Both the position numbers and the translations under genes were made by a program. The notes below the pieces were generated by a model. It was given only the letters and a program-made list of their open reading frames with translations. It did no database searches and had not been told where the DNA came from. Positions 31,769 to 43,280 of a stretch of 64,000 nt of DNA are shown one piece after another; position 1 is the stretch's first letter, and every line of letters starts with the position of its first letter. Source of the DNA: Nevskiales bacterium (GTDB lineage Bacteria; Pseudomonadota; Gammaproteobacteria; Nevskiales; Nevskiaceae); contig JAQVDP010000002.1 in NCBI GenBank assembly GCA_028698335.1, positions 186,001-250,000 of the forward strand, given 5' to 3'.

Positions 31769-33415
31769 TCAGGCGGGCTGGCGCTGCCTTAGCCAGCGTT
31801 CGCCGGCCTCGCCGGACATGGCCTGCAGTACGGCGGGCCCCTGGGCGTAGTCGGCGCCGATGCTGCGGCAGAGTTCCAGGTGTGCCTGTGATTCGACGCC
31901 TTCGATCACGACGGTCTGCCGCAATGCATGCAGGAGCTGAACGAGTGCCCGCGCCGCGTTCAGCGTTGCGGTCGACTCGACGGCGAGATGCGGAATGCGC
32001 CCGATCACCCGGGTGCTGTCGCACTCGGTGAACAGCGGGATCAGTGGTGAAGTGCGAGGTTCCCCGACGCCGTCCAGGGAGATGCCGACGCCGGCCTGGC
32101 GCAATGCGGCCAGCTGCTTGCGCTCATCCTGTCCCACCGTTCCCAGCGTCTGGCCGGGAAACTCCAGAATCAGGCTGGCGCCTTGCAGGTCGTGAGCGCT
32201 GAGCAGTCGCAGGACCAGTTCCGGCAGACTCAGCTGGCGCAGCGCCGCCGCCGGCAGGCGCAGCACCAGCTTCAGGGACGGTTCGAGTGGGAGCCACTGG
32301 GTGAGGCGCTCCAGGCCCTGGCGCAGGACCCACAGGCTCAGGCCGTGGACCAGGCCGAGCCGGTCGGGCAGGTCGATGAACTGGTTTTCCTCCATGCGCC
32401 CTTCGCGGGGATGGTCCCAGTACGGGGTGAAACGCATGCGCAGCGGCTCGTCGTCCTGCAGCGGTTGCTGCAGCCAGAAAGACTCGGTCAGCCCCTCGTT
32501 GTACAGCGCGCTGTGAAGCTCGGCCATGAGCCGCGACCGCTGCGCGTGGACGTTGTCCTGCGACGGGTCATAGACCAGCGCGTCCTGGCCTTGAGCCGTG
32601 GCGGCATATTTCGCGGTCTCGGCATGCCGGACCAGGGTTTCGGAGTCTTCTCCATGCTTCGGGAAGCAGGCGATGCCGACGCTGCTGCGAACCGACAATG
32701 GCCGCCGGCCGAGCGAGATCGGCAGATCCAGCGCGAGCTGGACGCGGCTGGCCTGGCGCTTGGCTTCGGCCTCGTCGGCCGCACTGCCGAGCAGGATGCC
32801 GAAATCGTCGAAGCCGAAGTGGGCGAGGACGTCGGTCTCGCCGATCACGCCCTGCAGCCGTTCGCGTAGCTGATTGAGATACTGGCGCACTGCCTCTTCA
32901 CCCAGCGACTGCTCGATCTCGTGGTAGTGCTGCGTGTCCAGTGCGATCACCGAGAACGCGCCACGCAGGTTGCTGTCGTGCTGCGAGATCGCCCGATCGA
33001 TCGCCGCGATCAGCGCGTGGCGGTTCGGAAGCCCGAGGTTGTGGCCGAGAACCGGCGCGCGGCCGAGCTCGTATTCGAGCCGGTCGGCCTCCTGGCGCAG
33101 CTCCCGCGTTTCGTCCAGCACCATGGCGCCGGCCGTATACGACATCACCACGCCGATGTACTGCCCCCAGATCAGGAACACGAGTGGCATGGTATCGAGC
33201 AGCCACAGCGCGGGATTGCGCTGCTGCACTGCGAGCATTCCGCTCAGCGAGTATTCGTTGAACTCGTAACGGCAGACCAGCAGCGTGGCCAGGACGATGG
33301 CCACCGACGAGATGGACAGGCCGATCCACGCGTACCGGTTGGCTCGTGTGCGCAGCAGACGCGCGGTGGCGTCAAGGGTGTGAAGCGGACGAAATCGGGA
33401 CGGGCGTTCGCTCAT
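31769..33415 (-). CDS. Membrane protein with degenerate GGDEF and EAL domains
   Basis: The 548-residue protein has two N-terminal membrane helices (about 28-48 and 73-95), a GGDEF-like domain (about 115-285) and an EAL-like domain (about 305-540). The GGDEF site reads GFDDF (201-205) and the RxxD inhibitory site is absent. In the EAL domain the EAL motif is replaced near residue 326 (MRFTPYW), and the metal-binding Asn and the paired Asp are lost, although EGVES (near 503) remains. Neither cyclic-di-GMP synthesis nor hydrolysis is expected, so it is probably a sensor or scaffold like LapD or CsrD. It lies 16 bp after mupP in the same operon. Confidence 0.88.
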   Translation of the reverse strand: MSERPSRFRPLHTLDATARLLRTRANRYAWIGLSISSVAIVLATLLVCRYEFNEYSLSGMLAVQQRNPALWLLDTMPLVFLIWGQYIGVVMSYTAGAMVLDETRELRQEADRLEYELGRAPVLGHNLGLPNRHALIAAIDRAISQHDSNLRGAFSVIALDTQHYHEIEQSLGEEAVRQYLNQLRERLQGVIGETDVLAHFGFDDFGILLGSAADEAEAKRQASRVQLALDLPISLGRRPLSVRSSVGIACFPKHGEDSETLVRHAETAKYAATAQGQDALVYDPSQDNVHAQRSRLMAELHSALYNEGLTESFWLQQPLQDDEPLRMRFTPYWDHPREGRMEENQFIDLPDRLGLVHGLSLWVLRQGLERLTQWLPLEPSLKLVLRLPAAALRQLSLPELVLRLLSAHDLQGASLILEFPGQTLGTVGQDERKQLAALRQAGVGISLDGVGEPRTSPLIPLFTECDSTRVIGRIPHLAVESTATLNAARALVQLLHALRQTVVIEGVESQAHLELCRSIGADYAQGPAVLQAMSGEAGERWLRQRQPA

Positions 33416-33431
33416 CAGCCGTAAGGTGCGC

Positions 33432-34097
33432 TCAGGTGGTCGGTGTGGCCCAGCGTATCAGGTCTTCGGGGCTGTGGGCGATTTCATCTGCGCCCCAGGC
33501 GTCGATGGGCTGTCCGGTCCCCAGATAGCCCCAGGCGGCTGCGACCGTGCGCATGCCGGCGGCGCGGCCCGCGTCGATGTCACGCCGGTCGTCGCCAACG
33601 TACATGCAACTGCGGGGTTCGATCCCGATCTGGCGGCAGGCCAGCAGGAGACTGTCGGGTGCCGGCTTGGCGTGCATGACCTCGTCGGCGCTGACGACGC
33701 AGGCCAGCGGAGTCCGCAGCGACAGGCGTTCGACCAGCGGACGCGTGAGCCAGCTCGGCTTGTTGGTGACAATGCCGGCCGGGATCCCGGCGCCGGCCAG
33801 CGTGGCCAGCAGTTCGCTCATGCCGTCGAACAGCCGGGTGTGCTCGGCGATGTGATCCCGGTAGTAGTCGAGAAAGTCGCGGCGGTGCTGCTCGAACGCC
33901 GGAGCGTCGGGGCCGATGCCAAGCGCGCGATCGAGCAGGCCACGGGCGCCCGCCGAGGCGTGTGCGCGGTACGCGGATGGATCGAGCGGTTGCAGGCCCA
34001 GCCGGTCGCGGACGTGATTGGCGGCGGCTGCCAGATCCGGGGCGGTGTCGGCGAAGGTGCCGTCCAGATCGAACAGCATGCACGCAATCGGGGCCAT
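33432..34097 (-). CDS. mupP: HAD phosphatase, probably N-acetylmuramic acid 6-phosphate phosphatase MupP
   Basis: The 221-residue protein has HAD motif I LFDLDGTFADTAPD, motif II TNKP, Lys in HAKPAPDS and motif IV GDDRRDID, as in the phosphoglycolate phosphatase (Gph) subfamily. In Pseudomonas the Gph homologue beside ubiG is MupP, which removes phosphate from MurNAc-6-P in the cell-wall recycling route that bypasses de novo UDP-MurNAc synthesis. The same neighbourhood here (ubiG before, yciK after) favours MupP over Gph. The ATG at 34097 shares its A with the ubiG TGA stop (TGATG). Confidence 0.8.
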   Translation of the reverse strand: MAPIACMLFDLDGTFADTAPDLAAAANHVRDRLGLQPLDPSAYRAHASAGARGLLDRALGIGPDAPAFEQHRRDFLDYYRDHIAEHTRLFDGMSELLATLAGAGIPAGIVTNKPSWLTRPLVERLSLRTPLACVVSADEVMHAKPAPDSLLLACRQIGIEPRSCMYVGDDRRDIDAGRAAGMRTVAAAWGYLGTGQPIDAWGADEIAHSPEDLIRWATPTT

Positions 34098-34798
34098 CAC
34101 GCCGGGCGCCTGCAGTGCATCAGGTAGTTCACCGCGATGTCGTCGGACAGATTGGCGGCGCGCAGCACGGGGTTGTAGCGGATGCCCCGGACGCCGACGA
34201 CCTCAAGTCCCGCGCCGCGGGCCCAGGCGTCGAGTTCCGAGGGGCGGATGAACTTCTCGTACTGGTGGGTGCCCCTGGGCACGATGTTGACGACGTATTC
34301 GGCCCCGACCACCATCAGTGCGAAGGATTTCGGGTTGCGGTTGATCGTGGAGAACACCACGTCGCCGCCGGGGCGGACGAGTGTGGCGCATGCGTCCACC
34401 ACCGATGCGGGGTCGGGGACGTGTTCGAGCATCTCCAGGCAGCAGACCAGATCGAATTCACCGGGGTGTGCCTCGGCCATCTGCTCTGCGGAGATCTGAC
34501 GGTAGTCGATGTCGCGACCGGTGGCGCCGGCGTGATGGCGTGCCACCTCGAGCACCTCGCCGGCCATGTCGATGCCGGTGACATCGGCGCCGGCCGCCGA
34601 AAGCGCTTCGCTGAGCAGCCCGCCGCCGCAACCGATGTCGATGGCGCGCTTGCCGGCGATGCCACCGGCGCAGTCGCCGATATAGCGGACCCGCGGCGCA
34701 TTGATGACGTGGAGGGCGCCCATCTCGCCCTGCGGGTCCCACCAGCTGGCGGCCAGGCGATCGAAGTTGGCGATTTCGGCGGTGTCGACGTTGCTCAT
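34097..34798 (-). CDS. ubiG: Ubiquinone biosynthesis O-methyltransferase UbiG
   Basis: UbiG catalyses both O-methylations in ubiquinone synthesis. The 233-residue protein has the N-terminal [15 protein letters not shown] signature, SAM motif [20 protein letters not shown] and [11 protein letters not shown], all typical of UbiG. It is translationally coupled to mtaD (ATGA at 34795-34798) and to mupP (TGATG). Length is normal. Confidence 0.97.
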   Translation of the reverse strand: MSNVDTAEIANFDRLAASWWDPQGEMGALHVINAPRVRYIGDCAGGIAGKRAIDIGCGGGLLSEALSAAGADVTGIDMAGEVLEVARHHAGATGRDIDYRQISAEQMAEAHPGEFDLVCCLEMLEHVPDPASVVDACATLVRPGGDVVFSTINRNPKSFALMVVGAEYVVNIVPRGTHQYEKFIRPSELDAWARGAGLEVVGVRGIRYNPVLRAANLSDDIAVNYLMHCRRPA

Positions 34799-36111
34799 GC
34801 GTGGATTTTCTGTTGCCAGTGGGCGGCCTGCGCCAGTGCACGGGCCTGATCGATAGTGAGGAGGTGGCGGTCGCGCATCAGCGCGCGGCCGGCGACGAAG
34901 ACGTCGGTGACCTGTTCGCGGCCGACCGCGTAGACCAGCTGGGAGATGACGTTGTAGATCGGCTGGGTGTTCGGGGCCGACAGGTCGATGGCGATGAAAT
35001 CGGCAGATTTGCCCGTTTCGAGGCTGCCGATTTCTGCATCGAGTCCGAGCGCACGTGCGCCACCGAGCGTAGCCATGCGCAGTGCTTCGGGCGCCGGCAG
35101 CGTGCGTGCGTCGCCGGCCACGGCCTTGGCGACCAGTGCGGCGGTTCGGGTCTCGCCGAGCAGATCGAGGTCATTGTTGCTGGCGGCGCCGTCGGTGCCG
35201 ATCGCCACATTGACACCGGCGGTGATCAGCTTGCCGATGGGCGCGAAGCCGCTGGCCAGCTTGAGGTTGGATTCGGGGCAGTGGACGACGTGGACGCCGT
35301 ATTCCGCGGCCTGCGCGATCTCCTCGTCGGTCAGCTGCGTCATGTGGACGGCGACGAAGTCCGGGCCGAGCATCTCCAGTTCGCGCAGCCGTTGCCACGG
35401 CCGTTTGCCGAACTGCTGGAGCGACTGCCGGATTTCGTCGGCGGTTTCGTGCAGATGCATGTGAACGCCGATGCCGAGTTCGTTGGCGAACCGGCGCACG
35501 CGCGTCAGCGGCGTGTCGGAGACCGTGTACGGCGCATGCGGCGCGAAGATCGAATGCGCCAGCGGAATCTCGCGGACCGCATCGTGCAGGTCCAGACCCT
35601 TGCGGATGTACTCGTCGGCGTCGCGTGCCCAGGCGGTGGGGAAGTCGAGCACGATCAGGCCCACCGTTGCGCGCACGCCGGCCTCCGCCGCGACGCGTGC
35701 GGTGACGTCCGGGAAGAAATACATGTCGTTGATGCAGGTCGTGCCGCTGCGGACCATCTCCGCCAGCGCCAGCCGCACGCCGTCCTCGCAGAACTGCTCC
35801 CCGACATGCGCGCCCTCAGCCGGCCAGATGTGATTCTGCAGCCATTCCATCAGCGGCAGATCGTCGGCGACGCCGCTGAACAGACTCATCGCGGCATGGG
35901 TATGCGCGTTGACCAGGCCGGGCATGACCACCTTGTCCGGCAGTTCGAGGGTCTCGGCCGGGCGATACCGCTCGCGGGCCTGTTCGAGCGGGACGATGCC
36001 GACGATGCGGCCCTGGTCGACGGCCATCGCGTGGCGTTCGAGTACCGTCCCGAGGGGTTCGACCGGAACGATCCAGCGGGGCAGCACGAGCAGGTCGACG
36101 TTCTGCGTCAT
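34795..36111 (-). CDS. mtaD: TRZ/ATZ-family amidohydrolase, methylthioadenosine/SAH deaminase-type
   Basis: The 438-residue metal-dependent hydrolase has [16 protein letters not shown] (first His pair), a central [20 protein letters not shown] and [14 protein letters not shown]. This set is typical of 5'-methylthioadenosine/S-adenosylhomocysteine deaminases. In Pseudomonas the enzyme deaminates methylthioadenosine to methylthioinosine ahead of mtnA products. Its divergent neighbour is mtnA, which supports a salvage role. ATG at 36111 is selected by the family N terminus. It heads the operon mtaD-ubiG-mupP and beyond. Confidence 0.88.
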   Translation of the reverse strand: MTQNVDLLVLPRWIVPVEPLGTVLERHAMAVDQGRIVGIVPLEQARERYRPAETLELPDKVVMPGLVNAHTHAAMSLFSGVADDLPLMEWLQNHIWPAEGAHVGEQFCEDGVRLALAEMVRSGTTCINDMYFFPDVTARVAAEAGVRATVGLIVLDFPTAWARDADEYIRKGLDLHDAVREIPLAHSIFAPHAPYTVSDTPLTRVRRFANELGIGVHMHLHETADEIRQSLQQFGKRPWQRLRELEMLGPDFVAVHMTQLTDEEIAQAAEYGVHVVHCPESNLKLASGFAPIGKLITAGVNVAIGTDGAASNNDLDLLGETRTAALVAKAVAGDARTLPAPEALRMATLGGARALGLDAEIGSLETGKSADFIAIDLSAPNTQPIYNVISQLVYAVGREQVTDVFVAGRALMRDRHLLTIDQARALAQAAHWQQKIHA

Positions 36112-36128
36112 GGCGGTATCGGGGCAAG

Positions 36129-36148
36129 TAGAATGTCGCCTCATTCTA
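36129..36148. promoter_or_regulatory. Symmetric divergent promoter dyad TAGAATG-N6-CATTCTA (mtaD/mtnA)
   Basis: The arms 36129-36135 and 36142-36148 are perfect reverse complements. The plus arm contains TAGAAT, a -10 for mtnA (start 36163), and the minus arm the same hexamer for mtaD (start 36111). The two -10s face each other, with predicted start points crossing inside the dyad, so the promoters probably compete. Confidence 0.5.
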
Positions 36149-36162
36149 GCCGAGCCCCCGCC

Positions 36163-37167
36163 ATGTCTTCCGCCGTGCAACCGATCGTCTGGGCGCGTGA
36201 TCACCTGCGGCTGCTGGATCAGCGTCTGTTGCCGGCGGAGGTGCGCTATCTCGAATGCCGCAGTCCCGGCGACGTCGCCGACGCGATTCACGCGATGGCG
36301 GTGCGTGGCGCGCCGGCGATCGGCATCGCCGCCGCATACGGCCTGGTGCTGGCGTTGCGTGCCGACCGCGACGGTTTCGATGCAGCCGAACAGATGCTGG
36401 CCGCGTCGAGACCGACCGCGGTCAACCTGCGCTGGGCACTGGAACGGATGCGGCGGCAATGGGCGTCGCATCGGGACATCGATGCGCTGGAGGCCGAAGC
36501 GGTCGCGATCCAGCGCGAGGATCTGGAGCAGAACCTGCGGATGGGTGAACTGGGCGCGGCGCTGCTGCCCGACCGCGACGCGCGGGTGCTGACGCACTGC
36601 AACACCGGCGCTCTGGCCACTGGTGGCCATGGAACCGCGCTCGGGGTGATCCGCAGCGCGTATGCGCAGGGCCGTATCAGCCAGGTCTTCAACACTGAGA
36701 CGCGCCCCTGGCTGCAGGGCGCGCGCCTGACCGCGTGGGAGCTGATGCAGGACGGGATTCCGACCCGGCTGCTGGTCGATGGGGCCGCGGCGCATCTGAT
36801 GCACCGGCAGCGCATCGACTGGGTCATCGTCGGCGCGGACCGGATCGCCGCCAACGGTGATACCGCCAACAAGATCGGGACCTACGCACTGGCGCTGGCG
36901 GCGCGGGCACATGGCGCCAGATTCATGGTGGTGGCGCCGAGCGGGACTTTCGACCTGCGCTGTGCCGACGGGGCCTCGATTCCGATCGAGGAGCGGCCCG
37001 ACGAGGAGCTGACGATGTACCGGGGCGAGCCGGTCGCGCCCGCGGGGTGCCGTGCGTTCAATCCGGTGTTCGACGTCACGCCCGCGCATCTGATCGATGC
37101 CGTGGTCTGCGAGCGGGGGGTGGTGTTGCAGCCGACCGCGGACAAGCTGGCGCGTCTGATCGGCTGA
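36163..37167 (+). CDS. mtnA: Methylthioribose-1-phosphate isomerase
   Basis: MtnA converts methylthioribose-1-P to methylthioribulose-1-P in methionine salvage. The 334-residue eIF-2B-alpha-like protein has [32 protein letters not shown] with the active-site Cys, and [18 protein letters not shown] with the catalytic Asp. It is divergent from mtaD across 51 bp. No other mtn genes are near, so the rest of the pathway lies elsewhere. It precedes gyrA in the same direction. Confidence 0.96.
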   Translation: MSSAVQPIVWARDHLRLLDQRLLPAEVRYLECRSPGDVADAIHAMAVRGAPAIGIAAAYGLVLALRADRDGFDAAEQMLAASRPTAVNLRWALERMRRQWASHRDIDALEAEAVAIQREDLEQNLRMGELGAALLPDRDARVLTHCNTGALATGGHGTALGVIRSAYAQGRISQVFNTETRPWLQGARLTAWELMQDGIPTRLLVDGAAAHLMHRQRIDWVIVGADRIAANGDTANKIGTYALALAARAHGARFMVVAPSGTFDLRCADGASIPIEERPDEELTMYRGEPVAPAGCRAFNPVFDVTPAHLIDAVVCERGVVLQPTADKLARLIG

Positions 37168-37225
37168 GCCCGGTTCCAGTCGGTTTCGGGTGGTTTTCGG
37201 GCGGACGTCGGAAGGGTGTCCATGT

Positions 37226-37231
37226 TACAAT
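37226..37231 (+). promoter_or_regulatory. Candidate gyrA -10 (TACAAT)
   Basis: TACAAT lies 105 bp before the gyrA ATG, in the 169-bp gap after mtnA. The matching -35 position (37203-37208, GGACGT) is poor. A weak -35 is usual for supercoiling-responsive gyrase promoters, but that remains inference. Confidence 0.4.
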
Positions 37232-37336
37232 CTGTCGATTATTAGACGCGTCGCCGTGGCGCGGGCCGAATGGCCAATAACCAACTGATTGTCAAACTGA
37301 AAGTCGTCCCTCGATGTGGGGCGGCAGGTGCCCGAT

Positions 37337-40045
<2,709 letters not shown>

Positions 40046-40069
40046 GTCTCTATGGTTGTCAGGTTGTTT

Positions 40070-40093
40070 GACGGGCCGCTACTGCGGCCCGTC
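40070..40093 (+). terminator. gyrA terminator hairpin
   Basis: GACGGGCCGC, TACT and GCGGCCCGTC form a perfect 10-bp stem with a 4-nt loop, 25 bp after the gyrA stop. The tail GTCGTTTGG is only weakly U-rich. It separates gyrA from the toxin-antitoxin pair. Confidence 0.7.
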
Positions 40094-40199
40094 GTCGTTT
40101 GGGCGCGCATGATCCCTCGGTGTGCTTTTGTGCACCGGAAAATCCAAGAATAATATACGTTTTTACAGATAGATAAACGATAGAGTTAAAGTAGGCCAA

Positions 40200-40228
40200 T
40201 TGACTAACATATCCTGTTAGGTGAGAAT
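40200..40228 (+). promoter_or_regulatory. Promoter and operator of the toxin-antitoxin pair
   Basis: TTGACT (40200-40205) and GAGAAT (40223-40228) are spaced 17 bp. The dyad CTAACA-TATCC-TGTTAG (40204-40220) fills the spacer. Binding of a ribbon-helix-helix antitoxin there would block polymerase, the normal autoregulation of such modules. The predicted transcript start falls near the ATG at 40237, so the leader is very short. Confidence 0.55.
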
Positions 40229-40236
40229 CCTGCGCC

Positions 40237-40488
40237 ATGAATTTCAGTGTCCACATCGATGAAGCGACGCTTGAGCGGCTGGGCAAGGCCGTCGAACGCA
40301 GCGGGATGACGCGCAACCGCATCATCGTGACCGCGGTGCAGGAGTGGCTGGCCCGCAACGAGGAAAAGGACTGGCCCGAAGGGCTGAAGGCGCATTTCGG
40401 CAATCCGGCGCCGGAGCTGGCGGAGGATGAGCTGGATGTCCAGGCCTGGCGCAGCGCGCTGCCGCCGGCGTCCGGGGTGCGGTGGTGA
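40237..40488 (+). CDS. Ribbon-helix-helix (CopG-type) antitoxin, VapB-like
   Basis: The 83-residue protein begins MNFSVHIDEATLERLGKAVERSGMTRNRIIVTAV in outline: a short beta strand then two helices, the ribbon-helix-helix DNA-binding fold (about 1-45). The C-terminal half is acidic and Pro/Ala-rich and would wrap the toxin. It overlaps the PIN-domain gene by GTGA. A dyad operator lies in its promoter. The surrounding 190 bp are AT-rich compared with neighbours, a possible sign of insertion between gyrA and serC. Confidence 0.85.
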   Translation: MNFSVHIDEATLERLGKAVERSGMTRNRIIVTAVQEWLARNEEKDWPEGLKAHFGNPAPELAEDELDVQAWRSALPPASGVRW

Positions 40489-40883
40489 AATATCTTCTGG
40501 ATTCGGATGTGCTCGCCGGCGCGATCAAGGGGCGTCTGCCGGTGGTGCTGCGCCTGTCGGAGCTCAAACCGACGGATGTCGCGGTGTCGATTTTCGGCCG
40601 GGTCGAGGCGGAAACGGCGCTGCGGCTGCTGCCGCGGGCGCAGGCGCAGTACGGGAAGTTGCTGAAGGAAATGCTGTCCAGCGTGCAGGTGCTGGACTTC
40701 GGTGCGGCGGAGGCCCAGCAGGCGGTCAGCCTGTCGGCATACCTGCGTTCGGCCGACGAGCCGCTCGCGGCGTTCGACCTCCTGCACGCGGCGACCGCGC
40801 TGGCGCATCAGCTGACGCTGGTGACCGAGCGGGTTGCGGTCTTCGCGGGAGTGCCCAATCTCGATGTCGAGCGTTGGTCATAG
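40485..40883 (+). CDS. PIN-domain ribonuclease toxin, VapC-like
   Basis: The 132-residue protein starts VKYLLDSDVLAGAIKG and has the acidic PIN residues Asp6, Glu41 (GRVEAET) and Asp98 (AAFDLLHAATALAHQLTLVT), ending GVPNLDVERWS. VapC toxins cut tRNAs or rRNA in a magnesium-dependent way. Three of the four usual acidic positions are clear, and a Glu after LTLVT may be the fourth, so it looks active. GTG at 40485 overlaps the antitoxin stop; GTG at 40482 is a second option. It ends 38 bp before serC. Confidence 0.87.
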   Translation: MKYLLDSDVLAGAIKGRLPVVLRLSELKPTDVAVSIFGRVEAETALRLLPRAQAQYGKLLKEMLSSVQVLDFGAAEAQQAVSLSAYLRSADEPLAAFDLLHAATALAHQLTLVTERVAVFAGVPNLDVERWS

Positions 40884-40921
40884 TGAGATTCAACGTTAAC
40901 TTGTTAATGTAAGGAATTGAA

Positions 40922-42004
40922 ATGAATCGTGTCGTCAACTTCAGTGCAGGTCCGGGTGCGTTGCCGCTTCCGGTGCTCGAACAGGTTCAGGCGGAACTGC
41001 TCGACTGGCACGGTGCGGGCATGTCGGTGATGGAGATGTCCCATCGCGGCAAGGAATTCATGTCGATCGCGGCGCAGGCGGAAGCCGATCTGCGCGCATT
41101 GATGAAGATTCCCGACAGCTACAAGGTGCTGTTCATGCAGGGCGGTGCCACCGCGCAGTTCGGCCTGATCCCGATGAACCTGCTCGGCGACAAGACCGGC
41201 GCCGATTATGTGGTGACCGGGGACTGGGGCAAGAAGGCTGCGAAGGAAGCGGCGAAGTACTGCAAGGTCAACGTCGCCGCCAGCAGCGCCGAGGATAAAT
41301 TCACGCATATTCCCGACCGCGCAGGCTGGCAGCTGGATCCCGCAGCCGCCTACGTGCACATCACGCCCAATGAGACCATTCACGGCGTCGAGTTTCCGGG
41401 CGATCCGGATGTGGGCGGTGTTCCGCTGGTGGCGGACATGTCGTCCAACATCATTTCACGGCCGGTCGATGTGTCGCGCTACGGGCTGATCTATGCCGGC
41501 GCGCAGAAGAACATCGGTCCTGCCGGTCTGACGCTGGTGATCGTGCGCGAGGATCTGCTGGGCCGCGCCTCCGCGACCACGCCGGGCGTCTTCGACTACA
41601 AGGCCGTGGCCGACGGTGAGTCGATGCTCAACACGCCGCCGTGCTTCGCCTGGTATGTCGCCGGCCTGGTGTTCAAATGGGCGCTGGATCAGGGCGGGCT
41701 GGACGTGATTGCGCAACGCAACGCCGCCAAGGCCAAGCTGCTGTACGACTACATCGACGCCAATGCGTTCTACCGCAACCCGGTCAAGCCGGAGCACCGG
41801 TCGCGCATGAACGTGCCGTTCACGCTTGCCAATCCGGAGCTCGATGCCGACTTCCTCAAGGGTGCCGCAGCTGCCGGTCTGTCCGGGCTCAAGGGGCACC
41901 GTTCGGTCGGGGGCATGCGCGCCAGCATCTACAACGCAATGCCGGAATCCGGTGTGCGCGCGCTCATCGACTATATGCAGGAGTTCGCCCGCACGCGCGG
42001 CTGA
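40922..42004 (+). CDS. serC: Phosphoserine aminotransferase
   Basis: SerC makes phosphoserine from 3-phosphohydroxypyruvate, and also acts in pyridoxal phosphate synthesis. The 360-residue class V aminotransferase has NFSAGPGALPLPVL, QGGATAQF and the PLP Lys in YAGAQKNIGPAG. AAGGA precedes the ATG by 7 nt. It is followed 73 bp later by serA, so the two steps of serine synthesis are adjacent. No strong promoter is evident in the 38 bp after the toxin gene, so expression may come from further upstream. Confidence 0.97.
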   Translation: MNRVVNFSAGPGALPLPVLEQVQAELLDWHGAGMSVMEMSHRGKEFMSIAAQAEADLRALMKIPDSYKVLFMQGGATAQFGLIPMNLLGDKTGADYVVTGDWGKKAAKEAAKYCKVNVAASSAEDKFTHIPDRAGWQLDPAAAYVHITPNETIHGVEFPGDPDVGGVPLVADMSSNIISRPVDVSRYGLIYAGAQKNIGPAGLTLVIVREDLLGRASATTPGVFDYKAVADGESMLNTPPCFAWYVAGLVFKWALDQGGLDVIAQRNAAKAKLLYDYIDANAFYRNPVKPEHRSRMNVPFTLANPELDADFLKGAAAAGLSGLKGHRSVGGMRASIYNAMPESGVRALIDYMQEFARTRG

Positions 42005-42077
42005 GCGCCTGGAACACGTCCGCAACGCGCCCGCGCGCTCCGCGCGGGCGCGACTTCCGCAACAAGGAATGACAGCA

Positions 42078-43253
42078 ATGTTCAAGATTCAGACCCTCAA
42101 CAACATCTCCGTCGTCGGACTCGAGCGCCTGCCGCGCGACCGCTACGAGGTCGCCTCCGATCTCGCCCAGCCGGACGCGATCCTGGTCCGCTCGGCGAAG
42201 ATGCACGACATGGAGATCCCGGGCTCGGTCAAGGCGATCGGCCGTGCCGGCGCCGGCACCAACAACATCCCGGTCGCCGCGATGTCCAAGCGCGGCGTGC
42301 CGGTCTTCAATGCCCCCGGCGCCAACGCCAACGCGGTCAAGGAGCTGGTGCTGGCGGCCATGTTCATGGCGTCGCGCAACATCGCGCAGTCGCTGGATTT
42401 CGTGCGCAAGCTCGACGGTGACGACAAGGCGCTGCACGAGGCGGTGGAGGCGGGCAAGAAGAAATTCGTCGGGTTCGAGCTGCCGGGGCGCACGCTGGGC
42501 GTGATCGGCCTGGGCGCGATCGGCGTCAAGGTCGCGAACGCGGCGCTCGAACTCGGCATGACTGTTTACGGCTACGATCCGGCGATGACCGTCCAGAACG
42601 CATGGCAGCTCAATGCCGGCGTGCGGCAGGCGGTATCGGTGGACGATCTGATGTCGAAGGCGCAGTTCGTTTCGGTGCACGTGCCGCTGATCGACGCGAC
42701 CCGCGGGCTGATCAACGCCGAACGCATCGGCCTGATGCAGAAACAGGGCGTGGTCCTCAACTTTGCGCGCGACGCGATCGTCGACGAGCGGGCGGTGATC
42801 GAGGCGCTCGACGCCGGCAAGCTGCACGCGTATGCCTGCGATTTTCCGTCGAACACGCTCAAGGCGCATCCGAAGGTCATCGCCACGCCGCATCTGGGGG
42901 CGTCGACCAAGGAGGCCGAGGACAACTGTGCGGTGATGGTCGCCGAGCAGATCCGCGAATACCTGGAGACCGGCAACATCCGCAATTCGGTCAACTTTCC
43001 GGAGGCGGTCATGGGATTGCTGCCGGGCAAGACGCGCCTCTGCGTGGTCAACGAGAACGTGCCGAACATGGTCGGACAGATCTCGACCGCACTGGCCAAG
43101 CACCAGCTCAATATCGCCGACCTGCTGAACAAGTCGCGCGGCGATCTGGCGTACACGATCGTCGACGTCGATACCGAGATTCCGCCTGCGGTGGTAAGCG
43201 AAATCGAAGGCATCGCCGGCGTGCTGGCGACGCGGGTGCTGGCGGCCGGCTGA
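42078..43253 (+). CDS. serA: D-3-phosphoglycerate dehydrogenase, compact ACT type
   Basis: SerA oxidises 3-phosphoglycerate to start serine synthesis. The 391-residue protein has GRAGAGTNNIPV, the Rossmann motif GVIGLGAIGVKVAN, catalytic Arg in NFARDAIVDE, HLGASTKEAEDN with the catalytic His, and a C-terminal ACT domain (about 320-390) for serine feedback. ATG at 42078 is preferred over ATG 42069, which would overlap the AAGGA. It sits between serC and pheA, an arrangement I do not recall in Pseudomonas, where serC and pheA adjoin. A strong hairpin follows. Confidence 0.92.
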   Translation: MFKIQTLNNISVVGLERLPRDRYEVASDLAQPDAILVRSAKMHDMEIPGSVKAIGRAGAGTNNIPVAAMSKRGVPVFNAPGANANAVKELVLAAMFMASRNIAQSLDFVRKLDGDDKALHEAVEAGKKKFVGFELPGRTLGVIGLGAIGVKVANAALELGMTVYGYDPAMTVQNAWQLNAGVRQAVSVDDLMSKAQFVSVHVPLIDATRGLINAERIGLMQKQGVVLNFARDAIVDERAVIEALDAGKLHAYACDFPSNTLKAHPKVIATPHLGASTKEAEDNCAVMVAEQIREYLETGNIRNSVNFPEAVMGLLPGKTRLCVVNENVPNMVGQISTALAKHQLNIADLLNKSRGDLAYTIVDVDTEIPPAVVSEIEGIAGVLATRVLAAG

Positions 43254-43280
43254 TCGCGGCCGCGGCGGCTCGCAAAGTCC

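Noticed and set aside
34801-36162. Upstream extension of the mtnA frame, antisense to mtaD
   Set aside because: mtnA similarity begins at the ATG 36163; the extension is the shadow of mtaD on the opposite strand.
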